DNA of 64,000 nucleotides from the NCBI GenBank assembly GCA_016858145.1, contig JAEHOE010000101.1, positions 310,001 to 374,000 on the forward strand, written 5' to 3'. The notes beneath the pieces are model-generated. The model was not told the origin of the DNA and searched no databases. It saw nothing but the letters and a program-made list of their open reading frames with translations. Position numbers and translations under genes: made by a program. Origin of the DNA: Edaphochlamys debaryana. Taxonomy: Eukaryota > Chlorophyta > Chlorophyceae > Chlamydomonadales. Shown in pieces: positions 51,972 through 64,000 of the stretch. Positions within the stretch are counted from its first letter, which is position 1; every line of letters begins with the position of its first letter.

Positions 51972-54237
51972 TCAGATGAGGTGCATGGTGCTCCCGGATG
52001 CCTGCTGCACGTGCGCATGGCTCCCGTCGCTGGCGCGCGGCGGCTGGGGCCCTACGTCCAGCCCCAGGACGCTCTTGCTGATGCGCGCCTGTGCGCTGCT
52101 GCTCACGCGCAGGCAGCCGTGCAAACTCTCGGCCATCTCCCGACCCAGATGCCCTAGGGCTCCGCTGCCTGCGCCCCCGACTGCGCCGGCGCCGTCCTCG
52201 CCGGGGCCCATGCCCAGACCAAGGGACATGAAGTCAAGCCCGCCCGGCAGGCCGCTCGTGGAGGCGAGCTGGGACGGCCGGCGGGCGCGCGGCGCGCCGC
52301 CCGGGGGCCTCGGGCCCAAGGGCGCGACCGGGGACGTAGGGGTCAGCGCACCCGCGTAGAACGAGTGCCGGCGGCCGACCGGTGCCCGGTTCCTGGGGGC
52401 ACGGTTGTGCATTGGCCCAGGCATGCCGCAGCCAGAGACCGAGGGGTCCGCAGCTGGCACCGGAGCCGAGGTGGGCGGCGACCCGTCCGTGATGCCGGGG
52501 CTCGGGCCCGCCCCGTCATCAATGGGCTCCTCCGCAGGTACGGCCAGGAAAGGCGGCCGCGAGCTGAGCGGCCGCGACGACGCGCCGCTGACCGCGGGGC
52601 TGGTGTACGACATGTACGGCACCCCTGCGCCGCCGCCGCCGCCACCAACGCCGCCGCCAGCGGCAGACGCGCCCAGGCCCGAGAGCACGCTCGGGCGGCG
52701 CTGCACCCGGGAGCGCGCGAAGCTCGTGGGCGGAGAGGGCGCGCCGCCGGGGGACCCGGGTGCCGCCTGCTGGCAGCCTGCGGCCAGGAGGAGCCGGCTG
52801 GTGCTGCGGCGGAGGGGGCTGGCGGGTGGGAGCGCGCCCCAGTCTCCGTCAGCTGCGCAGGCGCCGGGGTCGTCGGGCGGGGCGTAGGCGGCGGCGAAGG
52901 AGGCCGCGGCCGCCGCGGCGGCGCCGGAGAGCACCGAGGGCCCCGCGGAGGAGCGGCGGGTGCGCGGGTCGCGCTGGTGGAGGGCTGCGGGGCAGGGAGG
53001 CAAGAAAGGGGAGGGCATAGATGAGAGGAAGGCACGGAGGCTAGCAACTCTGCGTGTCTTCCATTGGGGCCTCGCCCACTACCGTTTCCTCGTCGCCTCA
53101 GCCCCTAGCCCCGCTCTCAGCGCTACAGCGCTGCCCCACCTTGCAGGTGCGCCTCCCGCGCCGCCTGCTGCTCGTATGGCAGCAGCTGCCGCAAGGACTG
53201 GCGCCGCTCACCGCCCTGAGAGCTCTGCCACGACGGCCCCGCCGCCGCCGGCCCTGCGTACGGTCCCATGCCTGCCTCCGAGGGCCAGGCGGGGAGACGG
53301 GCCGCACCAGGCGAAGACGGGGCGTGGTGGGGCGAGTAGGGCTCGTGGGCCACATATCCAACATCGAGGTCGAAGCGGACAAAGGAAGCTGACGCCGGGT
53401 TGGATGCGGCGGGAGAGGGCATGGAGCCCGTGCCGGCCGTCATGGACCCAGCCCGGCGGTTAACTTCCGGCAGGTGCTGGTCTGAGTCATGCAGGGTGCT
53501 GGGGGCGCACGTGGGTGGACGAGCATGCTCCGGGTTGGCCCGGCGGGACGAGCTGGGGCGCAGCGGCGCGGCGCCGCAGCCGGAGCGGAGGGCCGAGGTT
53601 ATGCTGGGAGCGCGGTGCGTGACAGATAGGGCAGGATTGTCAGATCCTGAGATCAGCAGTTGAGCCGATCCAGATCCGGAAGAGGCCGGGCATTGGAAGG
53701 CCATGTTGTTGACCTTGAGGGCGGCGACCTGGCGGCCGGCCTTAGGCGAGCTGTTATGCGCGGGCTCGTCTGCGTGGCAGAGGCAAAGCAGAGGATGGTG
53801 AAGCAGCAGGACGTCACTCGAGAGTGGGGCTGGCTCGGGTTGGTCAGCCGAAGTTGGGGGTGAAACAGGTGGGCATATGGGAGGCGGACGGGAAGGGGAC
53901 GTGACGGCTCACCGTGTGACAACGACTTGCGCGCGAAGAGGTTTGCGAGTTTCTTTCCGATGGTCCCCATCTTGGAGGTGGCTTTCGCCTCGGCCCGCTC
54001 CTCGGGCTGCTGCGTCGGAGGTGACACATGCGCTTCCGCATCTCTGGCCGAAATTTCCTCGTCGTCTGATTCGTCCTCGTCCCCAGCTCGCAGCCGTTCA
54101 TCCATGTCTTCAGGTCGCCTTCGCATGCTCTCCAGGCTCTTCAATAGGGCTTGAGAGCGCTTGTAATCGGCCGCTAGGCTTTCGAGCAAGCTTGCGGTGC
54201 CCTCTTCAGCCGGCGCAGCGGCGATTGTGGGATCCAT
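51972..54237 (-). CDS. Disordered, phosphosite-rich protein of unknown function
   Basis: Three minus-strand exons with matching phases: 53913-54237, 53140-53769, 51972-52984; 655 residues, stop TGA. The start ATG (54237) begins MDPTIAAAPAEEGTASLLES. Residues ~15-50 are helical and charged (LAADYKRSQALLKSLESMRR), followed by an acidic patch (DEDESDDEEIS) and a basic GKKLANLFARKSL segment. The rest is Ser/Pro/Gly/Ala-rich with several basophilic kinase-type sites: TRRSSAGPSVLSG, QRRPSVLSG, GRRHSFYAG, ARRPSQLAS. The element RR(S)S..PSVLSG appears twice. Near the end, GREMAESLHGCLRVSSS looks structured. No domain is recognised; a signalling scaffold or kinase target is plausible. Exon 2's 5' site (CACGCAG|ACGAGCCC) was chosen because it alone keeps the phase of exon 1. 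Confidence 0.65.
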
Positions 54238-56627
54238 GTTGCAGCGTGCCGTGAAGCACTGGTCACGAAAAGCGGTGTCGCGGGTGCAAATGGTGGTGTT
54301 CCATAAAAGGCGTTTCTGCGCAGCGCACGGGATTCATGGAATGCTAATAGCACTGCTTGCTTGATGATGGACCGAGACCACAAGCAACAGCCGCTGCTGT
54401 ACTACTGGCGTCGAAACTTCGCCACGTACTGTCGTAGCGCGTGCCGCACGACTGCCCAGCGACACCTCAACTATCAAGTGGACTACTGCTGACCCTGCGG
54501 AGGGGGGACTAGGGCGGAGACAGGGGGCTCAAGGATTTGAGTGACAGACCATCCTCCCCATACATCCATCATTCACCCGCAGAGTGTTTGCTTGGGGCGC
54601 GGCCGGCCCGTAACCTGGCCCGGCCTTGCCTTGCGCGTAGCTTATCCACACACATACCCTCTGCCCGTACGCCGTACCACGTTATCCCCTCCACCGATTC
54701 TGCCTCTGGGTCAACGGCTGGCAATGCCTAGCGGCAGAAGCATCCAGCAGCTTGACACACACCGGGGGGGGGGGGGAACGTGACCTGGGCACTTACAATC
54801 AGCATTGCCGCTTCCAATATCAGAATCTCAGCTGCAACACCAACAGAGGCCACCTCCACACGGCCAACCCCTCTGGGCCTTCAGGAATTTATGCGCCGCA
54901 CGAAGACAGGGATGACCAGGGACGACAAGCCCCACCGCAACTAGGGCCCGAAGAGAGCAGAGTACGGAATGGCTCCCCGAGGGCCTCAACCATGCACAGC
55001 TCAGAGCTTTTGCTATCAAACCTATGCCAGGCGGCATGCTCCGCGTCCAGCCAACTTAGGGCAGCGGCCCTTGTCTTCAAGCGCCAGCCAGTCAGCACCC
55101 AGCCTCGTACCACTCGCCACAGCTCCCTCAGCTCTGTGACCCACGTGTGGAAAATGACGCTAAGCGATTCAGGCAGGCCACCCATCCGCCAACAGAGTAG
55201 CCGAGGCAACCGAGGCCTGCAGCAAAGGGAAAGGGCGCATGACCAGCTCCAAACGACAATGTGCAGGAACGACTAGTAGTATTAGCTCCAATGTGGGAGA
55301 CATAGCCAAGGTCAGTTGAAATGCAACAGCCGGAAATAGCCAGCCGGGCTAGCAGCACTGGGCAGAAACGGACGTCCAAAGCCCGGTCCATAGCTGCGTG
55401 CTAAGCAGCTACGTGGTTGGCAAGCATTCACAGCCTTGAGCAACCTAGGGTCTCGTTCCCCGCAACGCATCTGTACAGCGGGAAGCGTGATGGCGATGGG
55501 ATGTGGAGGCCCGCATGCCGGCCTTGGGAGGCGGAGACAAGCAAAGAAATGGACATGTGAGGAGACTCCCACCCAACGCAATGAACGACGAAACGCAATC
55601 AATACCCATCGCCATAGTCCTTGGGTGGGGCAACAGGCGATAGCACTGATGGGATCAGCCGCCCCGTGAACGCAAACTTTGCCCCGCGCCCCTAGCAGCC
55701 GGAAGCCGGCGCCCTTACGTAACTCGCCCCATACGACATGAACCCGTATCATCAATCCCACGGTGTACCAAGACCGATCCGTCTCCAGAACCAACACTCT
55801 AACCAAGCTGCGAGAACACAGCTGCAAATTACGCCCTTCCAAAAGCTGCCATCCAATCTCCTCATGCCCAGCTGCGGGCGCAGCCCAGACCCCACACCCA
55901 CTTTGCAGTTGCTTTGTTGCAGTACCGCCAAGATCCTGCCATGCGTCAGCTCTTAGCTCGTGTCGCATACATTACGGCCGCGCGGGCCTCATATCTGTAA
56001 ATGTGTAGCCTTCTACAATTGAAGGCCCCCTGTGCCCCGTGAAGGGTCATGTTGGAATGGCCCACATTCGCACGTGACCCCACGTGCCCGCGACATCAGG
56101 GCGCATGGGACGTTGCTCCGCCCCATGCCAGGCCCCCCACGCGTTCTTGCTCCCCAGCCCCCGCTAAACCTTATGTCTTCAAGGTCAGCCAATTCCCAGC
56201 CAATATCCACACCTGGACGAGATGCGGCGGTCCCTTACGATTCCACGTGACGTTGAACAATGCGCGTATGAAATTTGCGTGGGCGCAGAATACCGCCTGC
56301 TCTACCTCAGCTCCCCTGTCCACGCCCGACTCTGTTGCGCTCCTTGCATGGGGCCCAACCGCATCGAACCCCTCCCAACGGGCGGGCAACATAGCTTACT
56401 GCTCGGACCGTTCTCCTGCAACCCCGCGTACGGCCCCTCACCCGCACACTTCCAGCCACCTCACAACCGGCACGCACGCGCCCCCGTGCGGGGCAGCCGC
56501 CTCCGCGTGAACCTGCTGCTCTCAATCCTGTCCCCGCCACCGCTTACTCATCGTCCCATGCGCCCGGCGGCGGAAGCCGGCCTCTCAGGGTCCCCACACT
56601 TAGCCTTCCAAGCCCGCCTCCCGCAGC
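54238..56627. other. Intergenic region and AP2-gene 3' UTR
   Basis: Upstream of the 54237 start and downstream of the AP2 stop (both genes on -). Contains a G/C homopolymer (10+ G at about 54765). A TGTAA on - at about 54793 is the only such signal found. A 218-codon ATG-initiated frame on - (55312-55968) lacks coding-like composition. Confidence 0.4.
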
Positions 56628-57200
56628 TCAGCGGTGCACGGGCGACTGCATGGCAGGCGACGCACGCAACTGGCGGCCCTGCGACTGCAGGAAGAGCTGT
56701 AGCGCCTCCTGTACGTCCATGTTTGAGAGCTGAGAGATGGGGGCGAAGTGGCCCTGGCTCAGCCCGCCGCTACCGTCGCCGAGGCGCGCGCGCTTGGCCC
56801 GCTGCTCCGCGAGAAGCATGGCCTGCGCGGCGCTTGCATCATCTTCCGGCGGCGCATGTGGGTCGGGCTGGAGAACCGTGGCGCCGCGACGGCCGCCGCT
56901 GCCACGGCTGCCGCCGCTGCCGCTGTTGCGGTACCCGCCGCTGCCGCTGCCGTTGCCACCAGCGGCAGCGCCGCCGCTGTGCGCCGGCCGGCCGCCAGAG
57001 CGAGCCGACCGAACGATGTTGTCGCCCGCCGCCGCCGCCGCGGCGGCGGCGGCGGCGGCGGCGCCAAGGAGGCTGGGGTCGAGGGCACCGAGCCCAGCCA
57101 GCCGGCGGGCTTGCGCGCTGGGGCTCTCGGTCGAGACCTCACAGTCCGCCGCCAGCGACCCGAGCGACCCAAGCGCGCTGCGCTGCCCGCGGCTGTTGGG

Positions 57201-57232
<32 letters not shown>

Positions 57233-60200
57233 GGAGCATCTCGAGCTCGGACGCTCCGTAGCCGCCGTCGCCGCCGGGCAAGAAGTCACCGGGCAGGGGC
57301 GGGTCTGGCTGCAGGCCCTGCAGGCCGCCCAGGCCAGCCATACGGCTGCTGCCGCCAGCGCGGCCTGCAAGGAGGCGGGAGTGGCCGCCGCCGCCGCCGC
57401 CGCCAAGGCCGCTCAGGGACATGAGCGGACCCAGCGGGCGCAGACCGAGCTGCTCCAGCGCCGCCGTCGTGGCGGCGTCGGCGTCGCCTCTGGCCTGCCC
57501 ACCGCCGCCGCCAGCGCCGCCGAGCAGTTGGAGGCCGGCGAGTTCGTTGAGACCGTTGAGGGTGTTGGCGAGGCTGTTGATGTGGTTACGGCTGTTGTAG
57601 CCGGCGGAGGCGCCGCCGCCGCCGCCGGGGCGGAGCAGCTGGTGGGCGGCGGCGGTGGCGACGCCGCCGTCAGGGGATGACGTCAGGTGCAGCAGGTCCG
57701 ACAGGTTTGTTGCGGCCGTGGCGGAGCCGTTGCTGCCACTGGCGGTGCCGCCAGCGAGTAGCGACCGCGCCGCGGCCGTCGCGGCGGCGGCGTTGCCTCC
57801 GAGTCCGGCATTGAGGAGCAGGGCCTCGAGGCCGCCAGCGGCGGCGGCAGCGGCGACAGGCGAGGCAGTGCTGCCGGCGGCGGCGCTTGCGTTCGCCGTA
57901 ACCGCACCGGCGGCGCCGGCGCCGGTGCTGCCGGGCGACGCGGCGGGCGTTACGGCGGCGGCGGCGGCGCCGCCTGCCGGCTCGTTGTCCTCCAGCACCG
58001 CCAGGGCCATCTGGCAGGAGGCCTTGGCGGCGACGTCAGACGGGAAGGAGCCCAGCCGCCGCAGGCGCTGCGCGCGGCCGTTCCAGATGGCGGCGCAGAC
58101 GGTGTTGCCGGCGGCGGCGGCAGCGTCGCCGCCGGAGGCTGCCTGCCTGTCGCCGCTGCTGCCGTCGTAGTAGAGGACGCCGACGACGTGGGGAAGCGAG
58201 GAAGGGACGATGGCGTCGAGGATGGCGCCGGGCGGCAGGGCGATCTTGATGGTGGCCAGGATGTCACCTCCGGCGGCGGCGGCAGCGGCGGAGCCAGAGG
58301 CGGTGGCGGCGGCTCCCTTGGCGGCGGCGCCCGGCGGCGGCGGCGTGCTCCTGAGTGCCCGGGCAGAGGCCGGGCTGGTTGCGCGAGGGCTGACGGCCGG
58401 GGGCGTCCGCGTCGGCGGCGGGCCGCTGGCGGCGGGGCTGGCGGTGGTGGCGCCCCCGCCGTCAATGCCCTGCCCGGCCCACGCCTCGCCGCCGCCACCG
58501 TCAGGCCCAGCGCCTCCGCTGCCTAGCTCGGTCTGCGGCTCGCACGCTCCGGCTTCATCATCCCCCTTGACCAGCGGCAGCGCCCCTGCCGGCGCCGCCA
58601 CCACTTCAGCCGCCGCCGCCGCCGCCGCCGCGTCGGCGGTGACTTCCCCGACGGGCGCTTCCGGCAGAGGCTCCAGCTTCACCCGCACCTGTACCCCCGG
58701 CTCGCCCTCGCCCTTGACCCTGACCACCAGCCGCGCCGTCTGCTCCTCGGTTGCCTGCGGGGCCGCGTCAGCGGCGTCGGCAGCGGCTTCTGGAGCAGGG
58801 GTGCCCGCCGCCTCTGCCGCCTCCGCCAGCGCCGCCACCTCAGGCTCCGCCGCCGCCGGCGTTTGCTTGGCAGCGGCCGTGGCGGCGGCGCCACTGCCGG
58901 CGTCGGGCTCCGTCCTCTGGGGAGCGGCAGCGGCGCCGTCAGAAGCCATGGCACCCTCGGCGGCGCCGGCGAGAACCTGTAGCGCCGCCGCCGCCTCCGT
59001 CAGCGCCGCAGCTGCGTCGGAGCCGTCCGCGTCGGCGTTGGCGGGGGGGATCTCGGGATCGGGCTGCAGCGGGAGTGTGATCTGCCGGGATCGCCCCATG
59101 CCCATGTTGAGGCCCATGCCCATGCCCATGCCGCCGCCGCCGCCGCCACCGTCGAACACTGCCTCGCGGTTGACGCGTGGCGGCGGGACAGCGTCACGGC
59201 CCAATCCGCGCGGCGGGACGCCAAGGGCCTCCCGGAGGCTGCCGCCACCGCCGCCACCTCCGAGCGCTGCCAGCGCCGCCGCCGGCCCGCGGCCCGCCGC
59301 CGCCAGCGTCGCCGCCGCCGGAGGCGGTAGCCCTGACGCCGACGCCACGACGCCGTTCAGGAGCTCCGCCAGCTCGTCCGCAAGGCCGCCGCCGCCGCCG
59401 AGGCTACCGCCATAGCCGCCGCCGAGGCTCGTGCTGCCGTTGCCTCCGGTCAGCCTCTGCAGGGCTAGCAGCGCCGCACTGTCGCTGCCCAGCCCCAGCC
59501 CCAAGCCAGCACCGCCGCCGCCAGCACGCCCGCCACCGCCACCTCCGCCAAGCCCCAGCCCAAGGCTTCCCAGCCCGCCACCGGCGCCGCCAGCGCCTAG
59601 CCCGCCGCCCAGCCCGCCGCCGAGGCCGAGCCCCAAGCCGAGGTTGGGGCCGTGTGCTTGCCCGCCCCGCTGGCTTCGGAGCCGTGCCAGCGCCAACGAC
59701 GCTTGGTCGGCGGTGCTGAGGCGGAGGCTGTTGTCCAGGAGGTCAAACGCGCCGCCGCCGCCACCACCGCCGCCGCCGGTGCCACGCAGAGTTGCCTCAA
59801 GGGCAGAGGCGCGCGCCCGTTGCAGTCCATGAGGCTGTATGTGGTGATGTTGCAGCTGCTGTTGCTGGTGGAGCAGGAGAAGCTGCTCCTCGAGGGTGGA
59901 TCCTGCCGTACCGCCGACGCCGCCGTAGGGCAGGCCGCGGTGCATGGGGCCGCCGTACTGCTGCTGCAGATCCTGCATCTCGCGCAGGCGGCGCAGGCGT
60001 TGTAGCTCCTGGTACTGCTGCAGGTCCTGGAGCTGGCGCATCTCGTTGAGCTGCTGCAGATCCTGCATTTGCTGCAGGTCCTGCATCTGCTGCAGGTCTT
60101 GCATCTGCTGCAGATCCTGCATCTGCTGCAATTCGCGCATCTGGCGCATCTCGTTGATCTGGCGGATCTCGTGCCCGAACTGCTGCAGCTGCTGCAGCTC

Positions 60201-62629
60201 GTCCAGCTCCTGCAGGGCACGCGGGAAGCAGCAGTTATGTGCAAGGCCCGCGGTCACACTTCCTTCAAAGCGCCCTGCACGTGCTCCCAGTCAGCCTTGA
60301 GGTGCCGTACGCAGCTGCCCAACGCAGGGGCACCGGTCACTCCGCGAGCACAGAGCTTTCCAGCGGCATGTGGCTGCCAGCCGAATATCTATCTTGAATC
60401 CAGCAACGGGCATGCAGCCCCGATCGTGTTATCCCCAAGTGCCCATGCCAGGTCATGTCGCCCACCTGCAGGCCCTGGTGCAGGTGTAGCTGATGCTCGT
60501 GTGCCCTCATGCCGCCCTGGGCCTGGGCCTGGACCTGGGCCTGAGCTTGGGCCTGCGCCTGGGCCTGCATCAGCTGCTCCAACGGGTGCATGGGCCGCAT
60601 CCCGTTGGCGCTGCCGCCGCCGCCGCGGGAGCCGTGCGCCGCCAGACTACCAAGCGCCACCAGATCTATGCCGTCGGAGGCAACGTCAGCCGCCGCGGCG
60701 GCGGCGGCAGCGTTCGCGGCGGCGGCGGCAGCAGCGGCGGCGGCGGCGTCTTCCTGCTCCAGCCCGGCGGCGGCCTCGAACAGCTTGCCTAGGCCGCCTC
60801 CGTCGTCCTCTGCGTAGCACTCTTGGGAGCTGCGGCGGCGGCGGCCGCCGTCGTTGGACATGCGCCCGTCCCCCCGCCGCTGCTGCTGCCGCCGGCGGTC
60901 GCCACCGCCGCCGCTGCCCGGGTCCTCGCCGTCCGACCACTCCTCCTCCGGCTCGGGGTCCCGCCGCTTCCGCGCCCTGCCGCCGCCGCGGCTCGGGGCG
61001 GCTGTGGGCGAAGGCGGGCCCGACCTGTCATCGCCGCCGTTCACATCCGCCGGAGGGCGAGCGGGGCCGCGGGGCCGGCGCTGCTTGGTGGGGCGGGAGG
61101 GGTTGGTCGCCTCTGCCAGGAGCTCGTCAACTGCAGTGGGAAAGGGACGGAAGCGCCGCCGCACGGGTCAAGCACCAGGCCCCGGCAATGAAGACGGGGG
61201 CCCAGTGACGCTCCTGCCGTGCATATCTGACCACGACATGCACATGATGACTAATCGCGATGACTAATATGTTCTCAGCCCTCGCGCCCCCTGCCTGCCC
61301 GCACGCCAACTGTGCGCACCTGTGGGGTCCGGCAGGATGCGCCCATCTCCGTCCACGTATTCGCTGTAGGAGAAGTTGAGGCGAGCCTGCCCGGTCGCAG
61401 GGGCACGGGGCGGGGGGATACACGGGACCGTGAGGAGGGCCGGGAGCGGTCGCAGGCATTGGGCAACAGCCCGTTCGGGGGCCGACGATAAAAGACGAAA
61501 GGAATGCCAGCCCCAATTGAAGCTATCGGGCCCATCGGGGCCAGCGCTGAGGTTGAAGGGCGTTTGAAGGGCTCATTGAAAGCCAGTGGGCGGAGACCCT
61601 AGCCCGGGTACGAGCCGATCAGGAAACCGGCCCAGACCCTGGGCTGCTCTTCTGCGCCGCCAACCCGTCACACGAGGCTGACGTGCCCTTCATAACGCGT
61701 GGCAATACGGGTACATAACCCGCACGCGCAGCCAGCGACGGGGGAACGGCCATCCCAGCCCTTCACCGCAACTGCATTCGTTCCTGCAGACCCCAGGGCC
61801 GACGCCCGACCCATATCGCCCGGCACCCTGGCTCATCGCACATCGTCTTCCCCGTGGGCTCACAGACCCAAGGACACCTTATCCGCACCTTGATTCCGCG
61901 GATCCGGATCGCGGCTTTGTCAAACATGGCTGCGGCCTCCTCTTCCGTGTCGTACGACCCCAGGTACAGGTACTTTCCTGACGAGTTTATGGCCGCTTGC
62001 CATCGCTGTGGGTTACAAACGCGGAGCAGAAGCCACATTAGTAGCTTGAGTTACCAAGGCAGGAAGGGAACAAGTGGCGAAGAGGGCGGGGCGCAGGCCA
62101 ACTGGGTTCCGTGGTGGTGGGCCGGAGCTTCGGAGGAGCGGTCAAGCCAGTGATTGCCCCCTAGTAAGGCGAAGCGTGGGACGCTATTGTAGCTATGCAA
62201 GAAACGAGACAGGCGCGCCGCCCCATCACTAGTTGCATCGCAACCTGATGAAGGCGACACCGAGAGGGTAGAGGGGGACTTCCAGCCCGGGTGGGAATTT
62301 GGGCGGGGTGGAAGGTGAGGGAGAGCTAGGAAGGGTGGCGCCGAAAAGGCTACCTCCCCTTCTAGGCTTTCAAGCCTGTCTGCCAACCTCGGCCGTCGCA
62401 CCTTGTTCTTCTTGTTCCAGCATACCCCGCGAAATTTGGACGTAAGAGCCTTGTTTGACGATACCGCGACCGCCTTTGTCCCAAACATGAGCGCTTTGAC
62501 GCGGGCCTGCTCAGCCTCCGACGCGTCGTGCGCCAAGGGGCGCACGCGGGGAATGCCCTCGACGGCATCGTTCTCCTCTGCGTCACCGCCTGCGCCCGCG
62601 GCGTCCTCCGCATAGGCCTCGTGGTCCAT
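56628..62629 (-). CDS. AP2/ERF-domain transcription factor with long low-complexity C-terminus
   Basis: Five minus-strand exons, all in phase: 62402-62629, 61889-62005, 61320-61386, 60466-61130, 56628-60209; about 1552 residues. One AP2 domain (~64-120) spans exons 1-3: SKFRGVCWNKKNK, then RWQAAINSSGKYLYLGSYDT, EEEAAAMFDKAAIRIRG and RLNFSYSEYV. This is the GCC-box-type β-sheet/helix DNA-binding fold, so the protein is a nuclear regulator. Basic clusters after it (RGGGRARKRRDPEPEEE, GGRRRRSS) suggest a nuclear signal. Exon 5 starts with a Gln/Leu/Met coiled region containing a (LQQMQD)n repeat, then Gly/Ala-rich tracts. Within these lies one globular-looking patch (ILATIKIALPPGAILDAIVP, then GVLYYDG, AIWNGRAQRLRRLGSFPSD). 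ATG 62629 (MDHEAYAEDAAG) is the first in frame. Confidence 0.85.
60050..60205 (-). repeat. 18-bp coding repeat (LQQMQD)n in the AP2 factor
   Basis: Four to five near-identical 18-bp units (CTGCAGCAGATGCAGGAC on -) at the start of exon 5, encoding an amphipathic Gln/Leu/Met helix likely to form a coiled coil. Confidence 0.85.
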
Positions 62630-64000
62630 GGCCGAGAGCCGTGCGCTCCGGCCGCGTGCCCGAGTTGCACTAGACTCGGTCGACTGAGGTGGAGTGAGCG
62701 ATTGTGTGAAGCGCTGCTCGGGAGCCTGGCAGGCCTCGCCACCGCCTCCGGACGACACAACCAGTCTGTCGGAACGCCGTGGCCCCAGCGCCGGGGGCCC
62801 AGAGCGCGGGCGGGGCAAGCTGTGCGGCCTCTTCCAGACACCCTTTGCACACGGACACTTTTGCGTCGGCGGGTGGAGCCTCCGGCTGCGGCCTCGCTTG
62901 CAACTCTCCCGGGTTGCTCCTAGGCTGCGTTAGCGCGTTTCAGAGGCTTCGTTACACCAGTCGCCCAGTGTTCCGGATGCAGATGAGTGGGGAGAGCGCA
63001 GCAGCGTGTTTGTGAATAATGCAGGTTATCAGGCGTAGCAAATTCGTGCCAAGTGCACCTTGCCATTCGACTCTTTCGAGTGTTACGCCCGCGACATACG
63101 TCGGGTTGAGACCCCGATGGGAGCTAACTCATGGTAACCAGCCCCTGTCACAGTTTAGCAAATATCTCGTTATCTGTTATGCCCGCATGCTCAGGGGGGC
63201 GCTATCGCCAACCCTTCGGTAAAGGGACGAAGCCTGGACTGCTTGACGAACATACGCACTTGAGCTCCGGAAGCCAGATATATCACAGCTTGTTCTGGAT
63301 TACAACAAGCAAGCAAGACCGCTCGGGCGTGCGGCGATCAGGCCTCGGCCGCAGTCCTCGCCGCACCGCCACGACATAATAGCTCGCCAGTCGTCCATCA
63401 GCCAGTCAGCCATCTCAATGGCTTACATGCATTACCTATATGCATTGGCATTGGCACGGTGCGGGCCAACGCCAAAGACTGCAGTGGCGCCAACACGCTG
63501 GCCTCCGTACCCAGGCCATCTCTCGACCAAGTCCACAGGCCGGACCAGCCGCTTCCCGTCAGTCCGCCCGCATCCCTTATCAACGCCTTAAGCATAAGGC
63601 TTCCCCCTGACGCACGACGCTACGACTCATTGCCCCTGCCGCCTCCAGACGCCAGATCGTCCCCGATGCGTTACCCTCATATACAGGACCCGCCTTCTTC
63701 GTTCGCCCCGCATGCGTCGCCTCCCAGCACGCCGCCACGCTCGCCCCCCTCTCCGCATTTCCCCGCTTGCACCGGCTCAGCCCCGGCTGTAGTTACCGTC
63801 TGGACTTGGGCCCGGAGCCGATGGGAGATATCTGAAGCGACAAGTCCTGATGGGCAGGGGGAGCACGAAGGTCAGTGTTCACTGATGCACAAGGGCATGG
63901 GGTGCCTTGCGCCAAACCGTTTGCACGGGCAGGCATAGCGCAACCTCGCTCACGCCTCCCCGACCACGTAGGGTTTCCCAACAGGATCCGGGGGCTAGGG
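62630..64000. other. 5' flank of the AP2 gene; no supported gene
   Basis: A plus-strand frame from ATG at about 63669 (MRYPHIQDPPSSFAPHASPP..., ending near GAAG|GTCAGT at 63870) could be the first exon of a gene to the right, but nothing confirms it. The rest shows no features. Confidence 0.35.

Noticed and set aside
55312..55968. 218-codon ATG-initiated frame on the minus strand
   Set aside because: Length is expected by chance at this GC content; Cys/Trp/Arg-rich composition unlike coding neighbours, no splice or poly(A) signals.
56748..60005. Plus-strand frames of 300-400 codons opposite the AP2 last exon
   Set aside because: Antisense shadows of GCN-rich homopolymer codons; poly-Ala/Gly on one strand reads open on the other.

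Overview
This is nuclear DNA from a green alga, most likely a chlamydomonadalean/volvocine relative. The evidence is very GC-rich coding sequence, genes broken into many short exons, (C)n-AG acceptors, TGTAA polyadenylation signals, Ala/Gly/Gln homopolymers in regulatory proteins, and a plastid-targeted LL-diaminopimelate aminotransferase whose sequence closely resembles the Chlamydomonas protein as I remember it. All gene models below were assembled by hand from splice sites and reading-phase agreement; no cDNA or database search was available.

Layout. 1-93 is the 3' tail of a (+) gene that enters from the left and converges on a (-) plastid RimI-type GNAT acetyltransferase (911-2683). A ~460 bp divergent promoter separates that gene from the 15-exon LL-DAP aminotransferase gene (3143-8841, +). 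A short (-) gene fragment lies at 9437-9738. From 11.25 to 25.18 kb there is an inverted duplication. Two LRR-like gene copies (11253-13602 + and 22588-25178 -) face each other across ~9 kb. Inside that spacer sits a 3.5 kb foldback-like element (16856-20351) with 177-bp terminal inverted repeats that are themselves palindromic, thirteen copies of a 141-bp tandem repeat, and a 201-bp direct repeat.

25-29 kb is mostly repeat-derived, with one tentative two-exon gene. 29.6-40.7 kb carries the most striking gene: at least 25 exons encoding an FVSHAW-type N-terminal module, a NACHT-like P-loop NTPase and 14 WD40 repeats. This is the architecture of a STAND/NLR-like sensor. 41-50 kb is repeat-rich and holds a small secreted-protein gene (43691-44057), isolated exons, minisatellites, and a Pro-rich tandem-repeat gene with a 1-nt frameshift (47436-49476).

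50-54.2 kb holds a (-) gene for a disordered, phosphosite-rich protein (51972-54237). 56.6-62.6 kb holds a (-) AP2/ERF-domain transcription factor with a 1,194-codon last exon. The remainder is intergenic.

The genes do not form one pathway. The left part is plastid metabolism and protein acetylation (lysine biosynthesis, Nα-acetylation). The middle and right part carries sensor and regulator genes (STAND protein, LRR copies, AP2 factor) in a repeat-rich, recombination-prone setting.
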